From: Polytrichum commune | Lineage: Eukaryota; Streptophyta; Polytrichopsida; Polytrichales; Polytrichaceae | DNA length: 64,000 nucleotides | NCBI GenBank assembly: GCA_950295325.1 | Contig: OX485806.1 | Location: 36,706,001-36,770,000 of the forward strand | Direction of reading: 5' to 3' | Shown: positions 23,123-35,631 of the stretch, in pieces | Layout: each line of letters opens with the position of its first letter | Numbering within the stretch: the first letter of the stretch is position 1 | Notes under the pieces: model-generated | Told to the model about the DNA's origin: nothing | Database searches by the model: none | What the model saw: only the letters and a program-made list of their open reading frames with translations | Program-made: the position numbers and the translations under genes

Positions 23123-26100
23123 CTCAACATTAGCAAATCTACTGTGAAACATCAACAAAATTTAGATTGAAAATCAAATTTTCCTTGACATGATTTTTGT
23201 TTGATAGCGTCCATCAAGAAACTATCAACGTAATTTCCATTGGATTGATGGTAATAACACGTGCACTTGACAAAACTCGGATTTACTTACTCCCTTCAAC
23301 TTTGTTGACCATTAAGTCTAGAGTGGTCGATCAATATGGAGCACATAGTCCACTCTCTTTTAATCACATGTCTTGTTGGGTTCATTCTTAGATCTAACCT
23401 AATCACACACCATCAAATATAGGAGTCCATTCAAGACAAAAAATCGATTAAGTCCCACATACCTGATATGATGAAGATTGTATAAATTTTTGCTACCAAT
23501 AGGGTGCGTGTATTTGAGGATATTTTTGTTTCTATATCACTTGGGTCTATACACCATCCAAGAACCTATTTAAATACGTAAGTAAGATTATCTTACTATC
23601 AATAATTGTTGGTATTGACCCAACAAATAATTCATATGTACAAAGATTACGTTCATCTTATAATACCCATCAATTTCAATATCGGAATCTTGATATAACT
23701 ATATTCACATTGGTCGGGTAAGTTCTTTGATAGTTTTTGATATTGTATATATTGAATTTATTGGTGGATATACTAGCGGACCAACATTGGTTTGAGTATG
23801 TTTATTAACCTTTTTGCTTAAATAGGTTGCCTATGCAACCTAGCATATTTTGGATAAACATAACTCATATAGACTAGATTTAACCTTGATGCATATGGGA
23901 TCAACCCATTATTCATGGATTGCAATGGCTCTTGAATCCTTCCCTAGGGTGGTTTTCATAGGGAACTGTATGTATATATATGGTATTAATTCAGGGGAGA
24001 CTTATGCACGTCATTATTTATTTCAACTATGTGTGCACCCCCCGAGCTATAGTTTCAAGCTATGTATCATGAAAATCCTAGAATAAGATAAGGTCTTTAA
24101 ACAAATACATTTTAAGATTATGTTAGAGTGGTTACTATTAGAAGGATACCCAAGGGATGGACTCTGCATTGGAAACCTAAATTATGATGTGTGTGGGTCA
24201 CTATGAAATAAAAACCCCTTATATACGAGAAATTTATAGGAAAAAAAATGGTATAATATGTACTAATGATAGGCTAGAATATGGACTCTTGTATTTATAC
24301 ACTCAATTTTCAATTTGATGCGATAAATGCCTCCACTACATATATAAAACACAAATCTTGAAATAAATAGGCCGTTTAGTACCTGATACAGTCCACTTTC
24401 ACTTTCCAATGAGAAAGTCCTTCAACATTTTTTCATCCCTATGATGTAGCTCAATAATTGCATCAACCAAAAAAAGACAAGTATAGCACAATAACTTGGC
24501 CACAATTTGGATGGCAAACTCAAGGGAGCCAACGAATGCTCCAAAAGCATCGAGTTTGTAAAATTCAAAAATCCAAATTCAAACCCAAACAAACATGACA
24601 ACCATTGGGGACTATTACCATATGACAATAATGAATGAAAACACACATTTTTAGAAACTATCACATCTATTTTCATTTTGTCTCTAAACCTAAGTGCCCC
24701 TTTTTGTACATCTACCTATATTTCAAAATTCTTGATAACCTTTTAAAATACACTAGAGAATAATAATACCCCTCCTTTATATATATTATGTGCGCTATTG
24801 CCTCAAATAATACCCCTTCTTACACTCACGTTAATTCGTGCGTGGTATGAGGAGTCCACCCCTGGGCAAGGAAATTATATGAAATTTGGGAATATCCTAA
24901 GAATATATGGTAATATGTATACCCCCTTGATTTTAACCCTTCTTTTCATGTGATGCCATCGATTGCAAAGATGGTCCATTGAAGATCCATTGAAAAGGAC
25001 TTGAATGATTTTTTCAAATTGAATTTATTGAGAATAATGACAATTTCCAATAAACACAATACAAACTAGTATCATTCATAAGCTTAAATTAAAATGGGGA
25101 ACTATTGGCTGATCTCCGACAATAGGAGCTTCTCATGAACAACTACCTCTTCATATCAGAAAGGGGTCGTCGACAATGGCACAAAATTGTTATGAAGAAC
25201 ATGAAGATTGCTAAAATACCTTCCTAGGACCTTGTTTTTGGACAGAGTTGCCGCTAAGAGTCATTCATAAGCCCAGTCATGGCATCTTAGGAATCAAAGT
25301 GTTACCAAAGACCCTGAAAAACCGTAAGGCTAGATTGATGACTACTTAGAGGACAAAGAGTCACATGTGACCTTTCAAATAGATTTGGCTAGCGAACAAG
25401 ATCTTTTGTAAGGTAATTGGGGTCCTCATTTTGAAAATCTACAAGAAACCACATGCTCGTGCAAGAAAAAAAGAATTAAAAAATCGTTAAATTTAAATAT
25501 CGATAATTAGCAAATCCTCAAGGAGGCAAAACTTGCAATCAGAGTCATGAATTTTGGACATTGTGTAATTCAGACATGTATTTTGAAACTTTAGATTGCT
25601 AATTAAATCAATGTGTTCGAACAAGATTTGGTATCCATCTTCGATTTTCTGGACCTTACCACATCCATACAACAATAGACGAATTCCATGAGTGAGCAAA
25701 AGTCTTACCTCATCTGAGCAAGACTTCGTGAGAAAATTAACATTTGACACATTTAATGGTACACATTGAAACTCTCAAGTTCATCACAACCAAGCATGTC
25801 ACATGGATTTAAGAGATGAGAAAGCTAAGTTGCTGGAAAGCTCTCAACAATCCTAGCCTTTTCCATTTGAGCCGGAACTGACAAACCTACAAACAAATAC
25901 ATTGATGCACAATGTTGAGTTTTTGAGCTCATAGGCTCTCAACTGACCTGAAGATAGAGACATGTAACCTTCAGTTTTCTAAAGAAACAAGAATAAATGA
26001 AGAGTCACTTTGCTCAAAGGTTATAGTCACCTTTTGGCGGAGGGCTCTCACTTGAAGATTATCTACATATGTAAGGACATTTTTGATGGAACTGAGTTAT

Positions 26101-27196
26101 TTGGAAAGATACCAGTAAAAATCCTATGAGATTGAACCAACAAATTGATTGCATTATTTAAGCAACGTTTGAGAGATACTTGATAACTTTGTACCGCACA
26201 TTTCAAATTTAGAAGCTCATTGAATTCGAACAACTAGAAGTGGTGAGTGAGAGCTCTTTCAAAAGCTCTCAGGATAAAAGTTATGACTCATTTCATTTTC
26301 AGCAAGTTTGAAGAACTTATGACAAATTTTGTAATAAACAACCAAATTTCATAACTCACTACATGGATACAACTAGGAGGAATTGGATGGGTGGTAGCTC
26401 AATTTCGGAGAGCATTTGGGAATCTCCACTAAAGAGGCACAACCACTCCTTTCTGTTCAATGGAATTAATGCCCCTTCTTCAGACTTATGATGAGGATGA
26501 TGATGAAGGTTATTGTAGTCAAACATATAGTGATAATGAACAATCAAGAAATGTGAAATGGCATGGAGGTTCTCAAATGGTCAACTATGGGGGTTGTGAA
26601 GACAAATGGCCTTTTAGTCTAGTGATTAATCAACCCTATGTGTTGTCACCCTCAAAAACATTAGTTTCCAATCCTTCATTAGAGGAGGAATGGACTCAAA
26701 AGGTGCCCACGAGTTTGGTCTCAAAAATGGGTTTTCTCTAATATAAAGTCCTCAAAACTCAAAGGAAAATGAGGTACACCTCAAAGGTACCATAAACCGG
26801 AACCACTAAACTATTGACACGTTAGGGTGTGGACTCGTCATGGTGTAGTCCTCTAGTACTTGTGATGTTGGTGTGGCCTCCATAATGTACTTCCGGAGTC
26901 ACATCGGCAAGGTTGAGTACAATGAGGCAGTGTTTGAGTTGCCTAGTTGGCAACATAAATTATCCACTTGGATGTGGACATGGCAAGTAGAAAAAAATGG
27001 AAATCTATGTGGAGCAGAGGAGTCTTTCCACTAAGTGAGGGATTGGCAAGGTCGGTACTAACTGTACATGCCCACTTGAGGTGTACCACATTGGTGGAGG
27101 CTATGTGTCACTAGGTACATCCTACATGTGATGACGGCTTGAAGTAGGGTTGATTGAGTGGAAGATTTAGGAAACATGCACCCCAGTAGTTACATC
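23123..27196. other. Intergenic, AT-rich, no gene recognised
   Basis: Four kilobases of AT-rich spacer with ORFs of at most 93 codons. The frame at 26460-26741 is listed separately. No terminal repeats were resolved. Confidence 0.4.
26363..26741 (+). CDS. Hypothetical ORF, possible decayed exon
   Basis: The frame at 26460-26741 encodes 93 residues with an acidic run YDEDDDEGYC near its start and ends in a stop. Just upstream (about 26363-26490) a different frame reads a protein-like string containing SSISESIWESP and RHNHSFLFNG before stopping. Both look more protein-like than their surroundings, and a one- or two-base shift between them would join them. No family is recognised. It may be a pseudogene fragment or chance. 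Confidence 0.2.
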
Positions 27197-27905
27197 ATAA
27201 CCTGATCAAAGTTGTTCATTCTTCCCACCACAAAATTAGGACCAGTGTAAGTACAAGTTGGCTAGATCATATCAAAGCCGTTGATTCTTCCCACTTGCTT
27301 GATCCTCCCACCACAGAATTAGGTCCAATATTATTACAAATTAGGTAAATCACATCAATACTGTTGATGCATCCCACTTGCTTGATCCTCCCACCACAAA
27401 ATTAGGGCCACTACGAATATGTACACAATTTACAAATGACAATACTAGGCAATAGATTTGAGGGTGTTTGCTGAGGTGATACTGGTGGAACCGGTTCATA
27501 AATGTGAGATAATCACTTTGAGATTGATCACACTACATAGATAGTGGCCGTTGATTGACGTCAATATGAGTGGCCCATGATACTCATATATTCTAACTTG
27601 CAATGTCCACAATAGTTAGATCAAAGTTGTTGTTTCTTCCCAATTGTTAGCTGTTCTCAATTCAAATTAGAACAAACACTAGAATATACTAATTTGTAGA
27701 CAATTCACTACTCAATCTATTTGAGTAAACTTCATAATTAGGTTTGCCAAGGGAAATATGTTGGAATCATTTCATCAAACACAATATCCTCAACCATCAA
27801 TGCAACCTGAACACACTAGTTTGATCAGGGTTGTTGATTCCTCCCAATTTTCACACCCTCTCGATACAAAATTAGAATTACCATAGAAATGAGGTTATTT
27901 GTAAA
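27197..27905 (+). repeat. Diverged tandem repeat, unit ~95 bp, at least 5 units
   Basis: The phrase TGATCAAAGTTGTTCATTCTTCCCACC and relatives (TCAAAGCCGTTGATTCTTCC, TCAATACTGTTGATGCATCC, TCAAAGTTGTTGTTTCTTCC, TCAGGGTTGTTGATTCCTCC) recur at about 27200, 27270, 27355, 27615 and 27825. Each is followed by a CACAAAATTAGG-like string. The three leftmost units are close to head-to-tail and the others are separated by unrelated sequence. It has no coding capacity. Confidence 0.65.
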
Positions 27906-28789
27906 TGTTTTACTTCATCTATTTGATGAAACATTGGAATATGATTGCGGCAGTGGATCTATTAAGAACTATTCATAACTCTTTGGTGTCTTCAGCCACC
28001 AGTATAAAGTGCTTGCAAAGTTTTAATTCCCCCCAAATGTATTGAATCCGATGTGGAAGAACTGTGACCAAAATTCCAAATTTCCACCCAAAATCCACTG
28101 TCCGAAACTTGTTAGAGGGTTGTTAGGTTTCCCCTTGAAATTTGACAGTATGCTTAGCCACCACGCAATTGATTATATCTTTGCCACAATGGATTTTTGA
28201 GTCCCACCTTGGGTTCATCAAACTCGAAAACAAATCCTCATTTGGTCCACTGACAACAACCATGGTTGGAGTTCGTCAGAGGTTTTGGGCGACATGAAAT
28301 AAGTCTATCATGACATGCATTGGTAGAAACCATTGCAAGTGGCCCATGCTACTACCCGTCCTTGCCTTGGTAACTCCTTTGAAATCAAATAAAATTTGGC
28401 TCTAAATGTCTCATTACAATGCATATCTAGTAATGGCCATGCAGGATCATCAAATGACGGCAACTCTATAGGCTCCAAGTGACCATACAATTGCCTTGGG
28501 GTGGGAGGAACATATGTGTCACCACAATAGAAAATTCTATTCTAAAGCAGGTCAAAGTGGGCTTTCCCATTCCTTTGGGCTTCCCCAATTTCTGTGTGGA
28601 GCACAACTATAATTCCTAGGAGTGAAAGTGGGTCCACCCAATCCTCAAAATACGATGCATACACATATGCAAGAAACCAATTTTAGGTTAGTTTGTTAAC
28701 AATAACAAGCTACAACCAACACCCACAATTCAATTGACACCAATACAAAATGAGGTGTGTAACTGTAAAGACCACACCGAGGTTTAAAA
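27906..28789. other. Intergenic, nothing recognised
   Basis: AT-rich spacer up to the GC-rich block that starts near 28790. No gene signal. Confidence 0.45.
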
Positions 28790-31537
28790 TGAGAGGTAAC
28801 TGGATACATGCGGGACCAAGCTTGGCCTGCCAACAGGCCGGTAGCGGCGAGCGGGCCAGGCTAGGGGGAAGCCAACAAAGCAGCCCGACCAGTGGCCTAG
28901 GCAGGAACAAACAAAAAGGAAATGAAATGCAAAAGGAAATCAAGAAAAAATAACAGAAGGAAGAAAGCTACGGCAAAACCGAAAAATATAACATCCTTCC
29001 CGCTAACTGGGCAATGGGAATTGTCAAGGCCGAGGGGTCCCAGGGCAGGACGGATTGGAATGGTGCCCCTTGGCAGCTCACCACATGGACGCCAGCCAAT
29101 GCAAGGTCGTTGGTCGTCAGTAGGGAATTGGTCGCCCCAAGTTCGTCCTTCACTCCAAAGCAACAAACCCGTAGAGGGGGAGGTAGCAAGCGCTTTCCAC
29201 CAAGCCAGATGATGCTTGGCGTTCGCAACCACCGCCCCTCCGACCAGGTCTCACCAACCGAGAAAGCCCCATGTAAGCCAACCTGGGGTTCCCTCTCATG
29301 CGTTGTCGGAGAATGAGGTAGTGTCAACTGTGAACAATGCCCTCCCCATTCTCAGTCGTAAGCATCTAGCAAACTCAACCTCTTAGGGTCGAAGGCCGTA
29401 TCGAAGTTAAAGCGGGCGGTTCCGAGGTCTGCAGCCCAACAATAGACCCTAAGGAGTGCTCCCATGGTAGGGCGACCCTTCGATCGAAAGTATCGCATGC
29501 ACTCCTCCTTTGAGAGCACTCTAGCACGGGCTTCCGCGAGGGGGGGGGGGGAGCATTGCTGCTCTTCGCCCGTGCATGACGCCTCCTCTCCGTTAAGTCT
29601 TGCAGGGTCTTATTAATCTCGGTGTTGATGTTGTGCTCAAAAGTTGCTTCTAAGAGCCCCAAACGACTCTATATGAACATGTATGGGTTTGGTCTGGCTT
29701 ACGGTGAGGGAGTGTGTTGGTATGGACCGAATGGCGATCTCCTTGTGGGTGAGTGTAGCATTAGCGTGGGGCGATCTAGCAGCACGACATGGTATGGCGT
29801 TTGCTCCACATTATTGTCCTCCGTTTCATGGGTGGGGGGGGGGGGGGTCCTTGGGTTGTGATGGGGTTGTGGGCTCCCCCCTTAGGGTATTGTACTGGAG
29901 CTAATGTGCCACCCCACTCTAAGTGCTAGGATCTGATCGATAAGGCGGGGGAAGATGCCTGCCTTTTTTTCCTAACTTTGATTCATCATTGAGCTTGCCA
30001 TGTGTTGCGTTAGAAGGGATTTGGTTGGGCGGCGGGGAAGGTGGAGGGTCGCGTCTTGGTGGTGAGGGTTGCTTTGTACGTGTACGGCCTCGACGGGCCA
30101 AAGGTCTAAATGTGCACCTTGCCTTGGGGCGGCTCTTGTGTTGCCCTCGAAGCCATGTTTAAATCTCCTTGGTTTTTCTGGGGTCTATTTGTTATGTAAG
30201 GTCCGTCGCAAGTCTGGGTTGGGGGTGAGACCTCGGATCCCATGGAACGTGTCCTCCACTGGCTCTAGAGGTTGTCTTCGAGCGGTGTCGATCTCTTGGA
30301 GGAGGGAATTAATGTCCTGGGTACTGTGTTCTTCAGACAGTGTATCTGAGAGGTCTGTCTATTGGTGGCAAAGTTGTAGGATATATGGCCTACCTCTGGC
30401 TCCAAGATTGTCTTGTATGTGTCAAGTGAGGGCTCCTTTGTTGCGTGCCTCCGTGTGGGGTAGTCGTGTTGTGGGGGAGCTTCTTGAATTGAGACTCGGC
30501 TTGCTATTCCTCGAGTGTGTGTCGGGGTACCCTGTTGCCGTGCTAGCTGTTGACTGCCTTTGTTAACAAACCTTAGTTTGGTTGAGTGTTCTGAGTTGCT
30601 GCCTTGTCCGTGGGCCAAAGTGGCATTTTCATTTAGACCTGCTCCTTGGTCGGGTGGTGGTCAGGTCTAATTGTTCCGTATGTTGCTTTGGTTCAGTAGG
30701 ATTGCGGTGTTTGCTGCATGTTTTGTGGTGATGGGGGTGAGCTGGGTATGGTCGTGTCCCTCGTGTCTTCTAGGCGCTTTTGTTGACTGAGCAGTTGCCC
30801 TCTGCATGTCCCCGCGAGGTCTCTTGAGTTTGTGTCGTGGTTTTCCTGGCTGACACCGTGGTTGTGGCTATTTTGTTGGCGAAGGGCTGGCAACTGTGAG
30901 CAATCTGTGTTGATGCGGGAGAATGGACTTCGTATTGCCGGTGGCAGCGTTTCTTGGGTTGACTATTAAGGCGGCATTGAACTAGTTGGTTTTCTGCTCC
31001 TTCTTTGATTATGTTATGGCTTGCCTATGGTTCGATTGATGTCGCCAATGGTCCATTTAGCCCTTTCCCTCCCGAAATGTCAGGTTGGTGGCGGGGGATG
31101 TTTCAACTTCATTGTTGTGCATGCGTTGTATGTGGTGTGTACTGTGTTGTTGGAGTGTGTTCAACTATCTAGGGTTGGTGGTGTGAAGTTGTCGCTGCAG
31201 TTGCATCTTCTCCAAGCGCCAAACCATAGTTCGGAGGTACTTGATGAGTTCTGCTGCTGGTACCTACCTTCGTTGTTTCCTTTGCAGTTATCCCCTGTTG
31301 GGATTGGTTGTTGCCTTGATCCTGTATATCCATGGGTTGTTGTTGTGTTGCGTTGTGGTTGGGTTCCTGCTATGTCTCGAAGGCCCTTGGACTCACTTGG
31401 TTTGCTTGGTCATTCCCTACTGAGGATGGTCTCCAATTGTTTCCAATATCTTGGAGGAAATCGTCAACTCTGTTTGCGAAGTCTGGTCGTGCCACAAATT
31501 CGGCCTCCAAGTTCGGCGATGGTGAGAGATGATGAAT
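28790..31537 (-). other. GC-rich block, possible LINE 3' extension
   Basis: The composition changes abruptly near 28790 to GC-rich, with G or C homopolymers (29540-29551, 29836-29847). Minus-strand frames are Pro, Gln, Thr and His rich (for example 30265-30618 and 29919-30101) and carry many stops. They directly continue the minus-strand LINE that ends its recognisable domains at 31538. The block could be the 3' part of that LINE or a separate decayed element. Plus-strand ORFs here, including the 165- and 184-codon ones, look like antisense by-products of the composition. Confidence 0.4.
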
Positions 31538-31798
31538 TCAAATGGGGGGCGCTGTCCAGGCTCCGAGATCCTTAGGGAGGAATTCAAGATGGGGCGTAAC
31601 ATTCCACTTGATATTTGTACTATGGGGTCTCCCAAAGACGTTAGCTGATGTCCATATCTTCTGGAAGCAGGTAATTAGTTCTTGTTTTTCCTCTTCATTT
31701 CTTTTCTGTCTGAAAAATTCCTTGAAGGCTTCCATGGCACAATAGATAGTGTTTCTCCATGCATGCCATAAAATGACCCCTAAATGAAAATCTTCTTC

Positions 31799-32281
31799 CT
31801 AGAATGCGTGCGCTACTCTTTGGCACCATATGGACCAAGGGAGTTGTGCGCGGAGGATGTCCCATGGTGTTTTTGAGTTGATGGAAAATGCTAATGCAGT
31901 GTCCCATTGGAGCTCGTTTTCTGCGTTGATTCTTGGTGGGTCTGTCATCTGGCCTCTGCTGATGTCTGCCCATGACAGGTATGAAGGAGGTAAACCAACT
32001 TCCCGGTGAGTATTATGAAACAAAATCCACACCCGGCGGACTTTGGAGCAGTTCCGGAACGCGTGTGGGAGTGTTTCCTGCTCTTGGTTGGGACAGAGCT
32101 GGCATGCGCTTGAGAGGCCTAATCGCTCCCTCCATGCCCCTACCAGGAGTCCCTCCGTCAGCACCAACCATTGCATAGCTGAAACTTTTCGGGGAAGGTG
32201 TGGGTGCCATATTCTATTAAAGAATTTGGCCCTTGCTTTGTTGTTACAACCTGCTACCTCTAGCTCGGCGTCTAGGCTCAT
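31799..32281 (-). pseudogene. LINE zinc-binding (zf-RVT) fragment
   Basis: A 160-codon minus-strand frame shows the arrangement of the plant LINE reverse-transcriptase zinc-binding region: FFNRIWHPHLPRKVSAMQWL, then GLLVGAWRERLG, then a CQLCPNQEQETLPHAFRNC metal-binding cluster (CxxC, H, C). It ends at a stop, and LINE-like coding resumes in another frame (31735-31538, with LGAWTAPP). It is part of the decayed LINE. Confidence 0.8.
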
Positions 32282-32693
32282 TTGGTATATATTTTGTTGA
32301 AGGGCTATTCTTGTAACCTCATTTTGTTGTATAGTTCAAGATTGTTGTGTCCGCTAGAATTCCTTGTCGCCTCCATTGCCATTCCTTCGGATCCCATTGA
32401 AGATTGCTTATCCAATCATTGCCCCAGAGCCAAAGGGATTGGTCGGGTTATAGTCGACTAGCTACCATTCGTCTCGTTCCTCCGCAGCGGATGATTCTGA
32501 CATCTTGGATCGGCTCATCAAGTAAGCATTGGCATTGATCTATGAGCTGGAGCTGTTCGGAGTTGTTTTTTTGGTATTTTCTAGCTTCTTGAGTTGCTTG
32601 GTTGTATAACTGGTAGATTGTTTGAATGGAGTCATTGTCTGTTTTGGTAGCTAACCATTGCCCAACTGTGGGTGGGGGCATTGGACGTGCATC

Positions 32694-33179
32694 CTAGGGT
32701 ATACTACTGATAACCTGGGCATAAAGCGGAGGACCGACACCGGTTTTTTTTAGACGGAGGACTTTGTTAAATGTTCGCCATCCGTACCCATCCGATCTAG
32801 CAATGTCCTTAAAGGCTCTGAAGTTCTTTTTGGACCACCACTTCATGTTTGATCTTAACGTTGTGCCCCATTGTACGCTGACTTGATTGGTGAGGTAGCG
32901 GTTGCCAAAGAGTGGTTGTCGGTTTATCTTTGCCCAGCTGGCGGGATCTTGTTGTTCTAGCCTTACCTGGATAGTGCTCCATGCCCTCATGACACCTTGC
33001 CACATCGTTGACCCCTGTTTCACCAAGTGTTGTGAATTCATTATCCAATTTGCATGGGCTGGCCACCTCCCTCGCCGCGATTGTTTTGTTTGTGCAACTC
33101 TATATGGAACTAGTGCCTTCCAAGGTTCGTAGCCCACCGATTGTTTTGTTTGATCAGAAGTTTTACGAGGAGTGCCGAT
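32694..33179 (-). pseudogene. LINE post-RT linker fragment, 5' cut by solo LTR
   Basis: The minus-strand frame contains EPWKALVPYR, GSTMWQGVMRAW, RQPLFGNRYL, VQWGTTLRSNMKWW and DGYGWRTFNKV, typical of the region between RT and the zinc-binding domain in plant L1 elements. The open frame continues into the LTR (to 33251), so its first codons are not LINE. A 5-bp duplication, CCGAT, marks the break at 33175-33179. Confidence 0.75.
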
Positions 33180-35213
33180 TGTAAGCCACATCTTTTGGCC
33201 AATTAGTTCAACTATAGACGGATAGTAAAGGCGAGGATGAAGTCCATCCAAACCAATGCATATAGTTGAACTATATGCTAGGAGGAAGTTACAACTATGG
33301 TCACGGCCTTAGGAGGCCCTAGTAGGTAGTTATAGAAACTATCGTCTTCCTCGCCTCTATAAGAGGGCTGGCGAGGGAGAGCAAGGCAGACATTACTCAG
33401 ATAGCTTGAGCGCATCGTAGAACTGATAGTCTTGTCTCCCTCAGTACCGAGAAGGACGAGGAAATAGTTGAACCATTTTCTATTTGGAATTGAGTAACAC
33501 TGCAGTGATTGCGGGTTAACTTATTTTGTGAAGTATATTGTTATTTGGGAATGAAAGTAAATTGAGAAGTGGTAGTTTCGTGGAACTATTGTCTGACTTG
33601 AATGAGCAATGTGAATTCGGGAATTGTTGACTACATTGAAACCACATTCATTGGAGTGAGATTTTGTGAGTAAAGATGTGCACAGTGAGTGAGATGTAGG
33701 TGAAGTTGAAATGTGAGTGAGAGTAGCAGAATGTGAAGTAGAACTGATGGAACTGATGTGAAACATTACCGTCAGTTGTGGTGACCGAGAATGATAAAGA
33801 TTGTAACTGCGAGAGAGATGAAGAGAATTAGAATTGTGAGATTGAGTGGCTGCGTGTAGTCGAACTATGTTCTGTTATGATAAATTGGGTGTTGAATCAG
33901 AAAACCATAGCCTATCGTGAGAATTGCAATGGGCTGAGTCCTAAACTGGGAAGTGAAACTGGGAGAGTATGTGAGAGAGAATGTGATTAAGAAAGAGGAA
34001 TCAATAAGGAGCAAATAGCGAGAGTAAAGGAAAAAGAAAATAAGAAGAGGAACTATTAGCAAGTGTTACTGGAAATTGTGTAACCATTAGCAAAGTAAGA
34101 GGAGCAAAGTGAAATCCTTAGCCAAGGGTGGCTGAGATTGATGAGAGTAAGCAGAAGGAAACTATAATCTCCCTAAGAGAGGGTTTGCCGAGAGTGATCG
34201 AAGAGGAAGAGGAAGGAGGCCAGGCAGAAGGCCAAGTGTCAGCCGAGCGTTAGCCTGAATATTGTGTAACTATTGGCTATGGTGGTATTCTCTGTAGGCT
34301 GAGAGGAAGCCGAGGGGCCGAGAGTCAGGCCATTGTGTGGGCTAATGGAATATTGTTAAAGCCTGTGAGAGGCAGAGCACAGAGAAGTCAATAGTTCACC
34401 CTTAAGAAGATTATAACGAAATCTTGAGTGTAGGCTGTTAGTGTTTTAATTGGGAAGAATGGAATTTAAGAGGAAATCTCAATCAAATGAAGTGATGAGA
34501 AATCATTCCTGATCAGTTGATTAGAGGAGAGAGTGAAGATTGCAAGAGAGATTAAGGGTGAGTTAAGAAAGATTAACTTTGGATTATAAAGGAGACCTAG
34601 GCATAAGTTAATCTAATCTTAATTAAGTTTCAATTGATAATTAGTCATGAGGGTAGATCTTTGAGTATGAAAGGTACATTAATCCTTTCAACTATTGTCT
34701 TGTGTGTTACCCTGGTTGTTGTTGTTGCAGGTTGTGCAGGGCGACCAAGATTATAGCTTGACTGATAATGGTTAATTGCACAAATCGTGAGTAATGATTA
34801 AATCCGGAGATAAGGAATAAACAATTTTTTTGTATTGGAATTAACATTGACCAAGTAATGAAGGAATTGTTCTGAATTGAAGATGCATTGGCCAATGGTT
34901 ACCAAAAGACAATTGTGTTACTCAAAGACTATTGTTCTCTCTTGACTATTGTTCTACAAAATCTCATGACGAGATGGTTACTACCGAGACTGACACACAT
35001 ACCCTACTGAATGAGATACAGTGAGAGGAAATCAAGAGAGAGAAAGAGAGTGAAAGACATACCAGTCATGTTTTAGAGTGAATATAGCAATCCTTTGGTC
35101 TAATTAATGAACTATGGAGTGACAAATGCCTGTAATGGACACCAGTTAAATCTTCCTTGAGAGTCTGTACCCTGGGTTTTGGGTTATTTAAGTGAGAGCA
35201 AAAACTAACTACA
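33180..35213 (+). mobile_element. Solo LTR (copy A), 2034 bp, inserted in the LINE
   Basis: Begins TGTAAGCCACATC and ends GCAAAAACTAACTACA, with perfect CCGAT duplications at 33175-33179 and 35214-35218. It is homologous along its length to 55619-57642 (shared CTATCGTCTTCCTCGCC, CAGTGATTGCGGGTT, GGCTATGGTGGTATTCTCTG, GTCTTGTGTGTTACCCTGG) and, inverted and more diverged, to 2936-4681. Purine-rich plus strand. No protein-coding content. The lack of internal sequence and the single duplication pair mark it as a solo LTR left by recombination between the LTRs of a full element. Confidence 0.92.
35184..35192 (+). promoter_or_regulatory. Putative TATA-like box of LTR copy A
   Basis: TTATTTAAG preceded by CCCTGGGTTTTGGG and followed about 10 bp later by GCAAAAAC. 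The same arrangement lies at 57612-57620 and, with one extra T, in copy C on the minus strand. In copies A and C it lies only about 20-30 bp before the LTR end. Confidence 0.45.
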
Positions 35214-35631
35214 CCGATGCCTACCATTGTGGATCCATTATCTTGATTCCTCCTCGGACAATTGGTAAGACAGTTGTGGCCCATTTGACTCTTGCTCTTG
35301 CACATGATTCCCGTTTGCCTGACCACATGTAGTTTCAAACTGTGGCTCTTGCTAGCTTGAGTGCTTTACTATAGAGGTTTGTGCATGAGGCCAAGTACCA
35401 GATTAAGGAGAGAACGACTTGATTGGAGACCATATTTCTCCCGGCTAGGGAGAGCTTGTCCCAGACCACCTAAGCAAGTGCTTTCTGATTTGACTTAGCA
35501 TTTTTCCATCCTTTTTTTTGTGCTATGTCAATGCCGAAGGGATAATCCAAGTATCTTGTGACTTCCCTTAGAGCTAGCCATTTGAGGCCTGCCTCTTCTC
35601 CCCATTGCCATGATCATTCTGATTGAGCTAA

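Noticed and set aside
30069-31575. Plus-strand ORFs of 165 and 184 codons
   Set aside because: They lie antisense to LINE-linked minus-strand frames in a GC-rich block, have no domain, and are rich in Leu/Val/Cys as expected of antisense to Pro/Gln/Asn-rich coding-like sequence.
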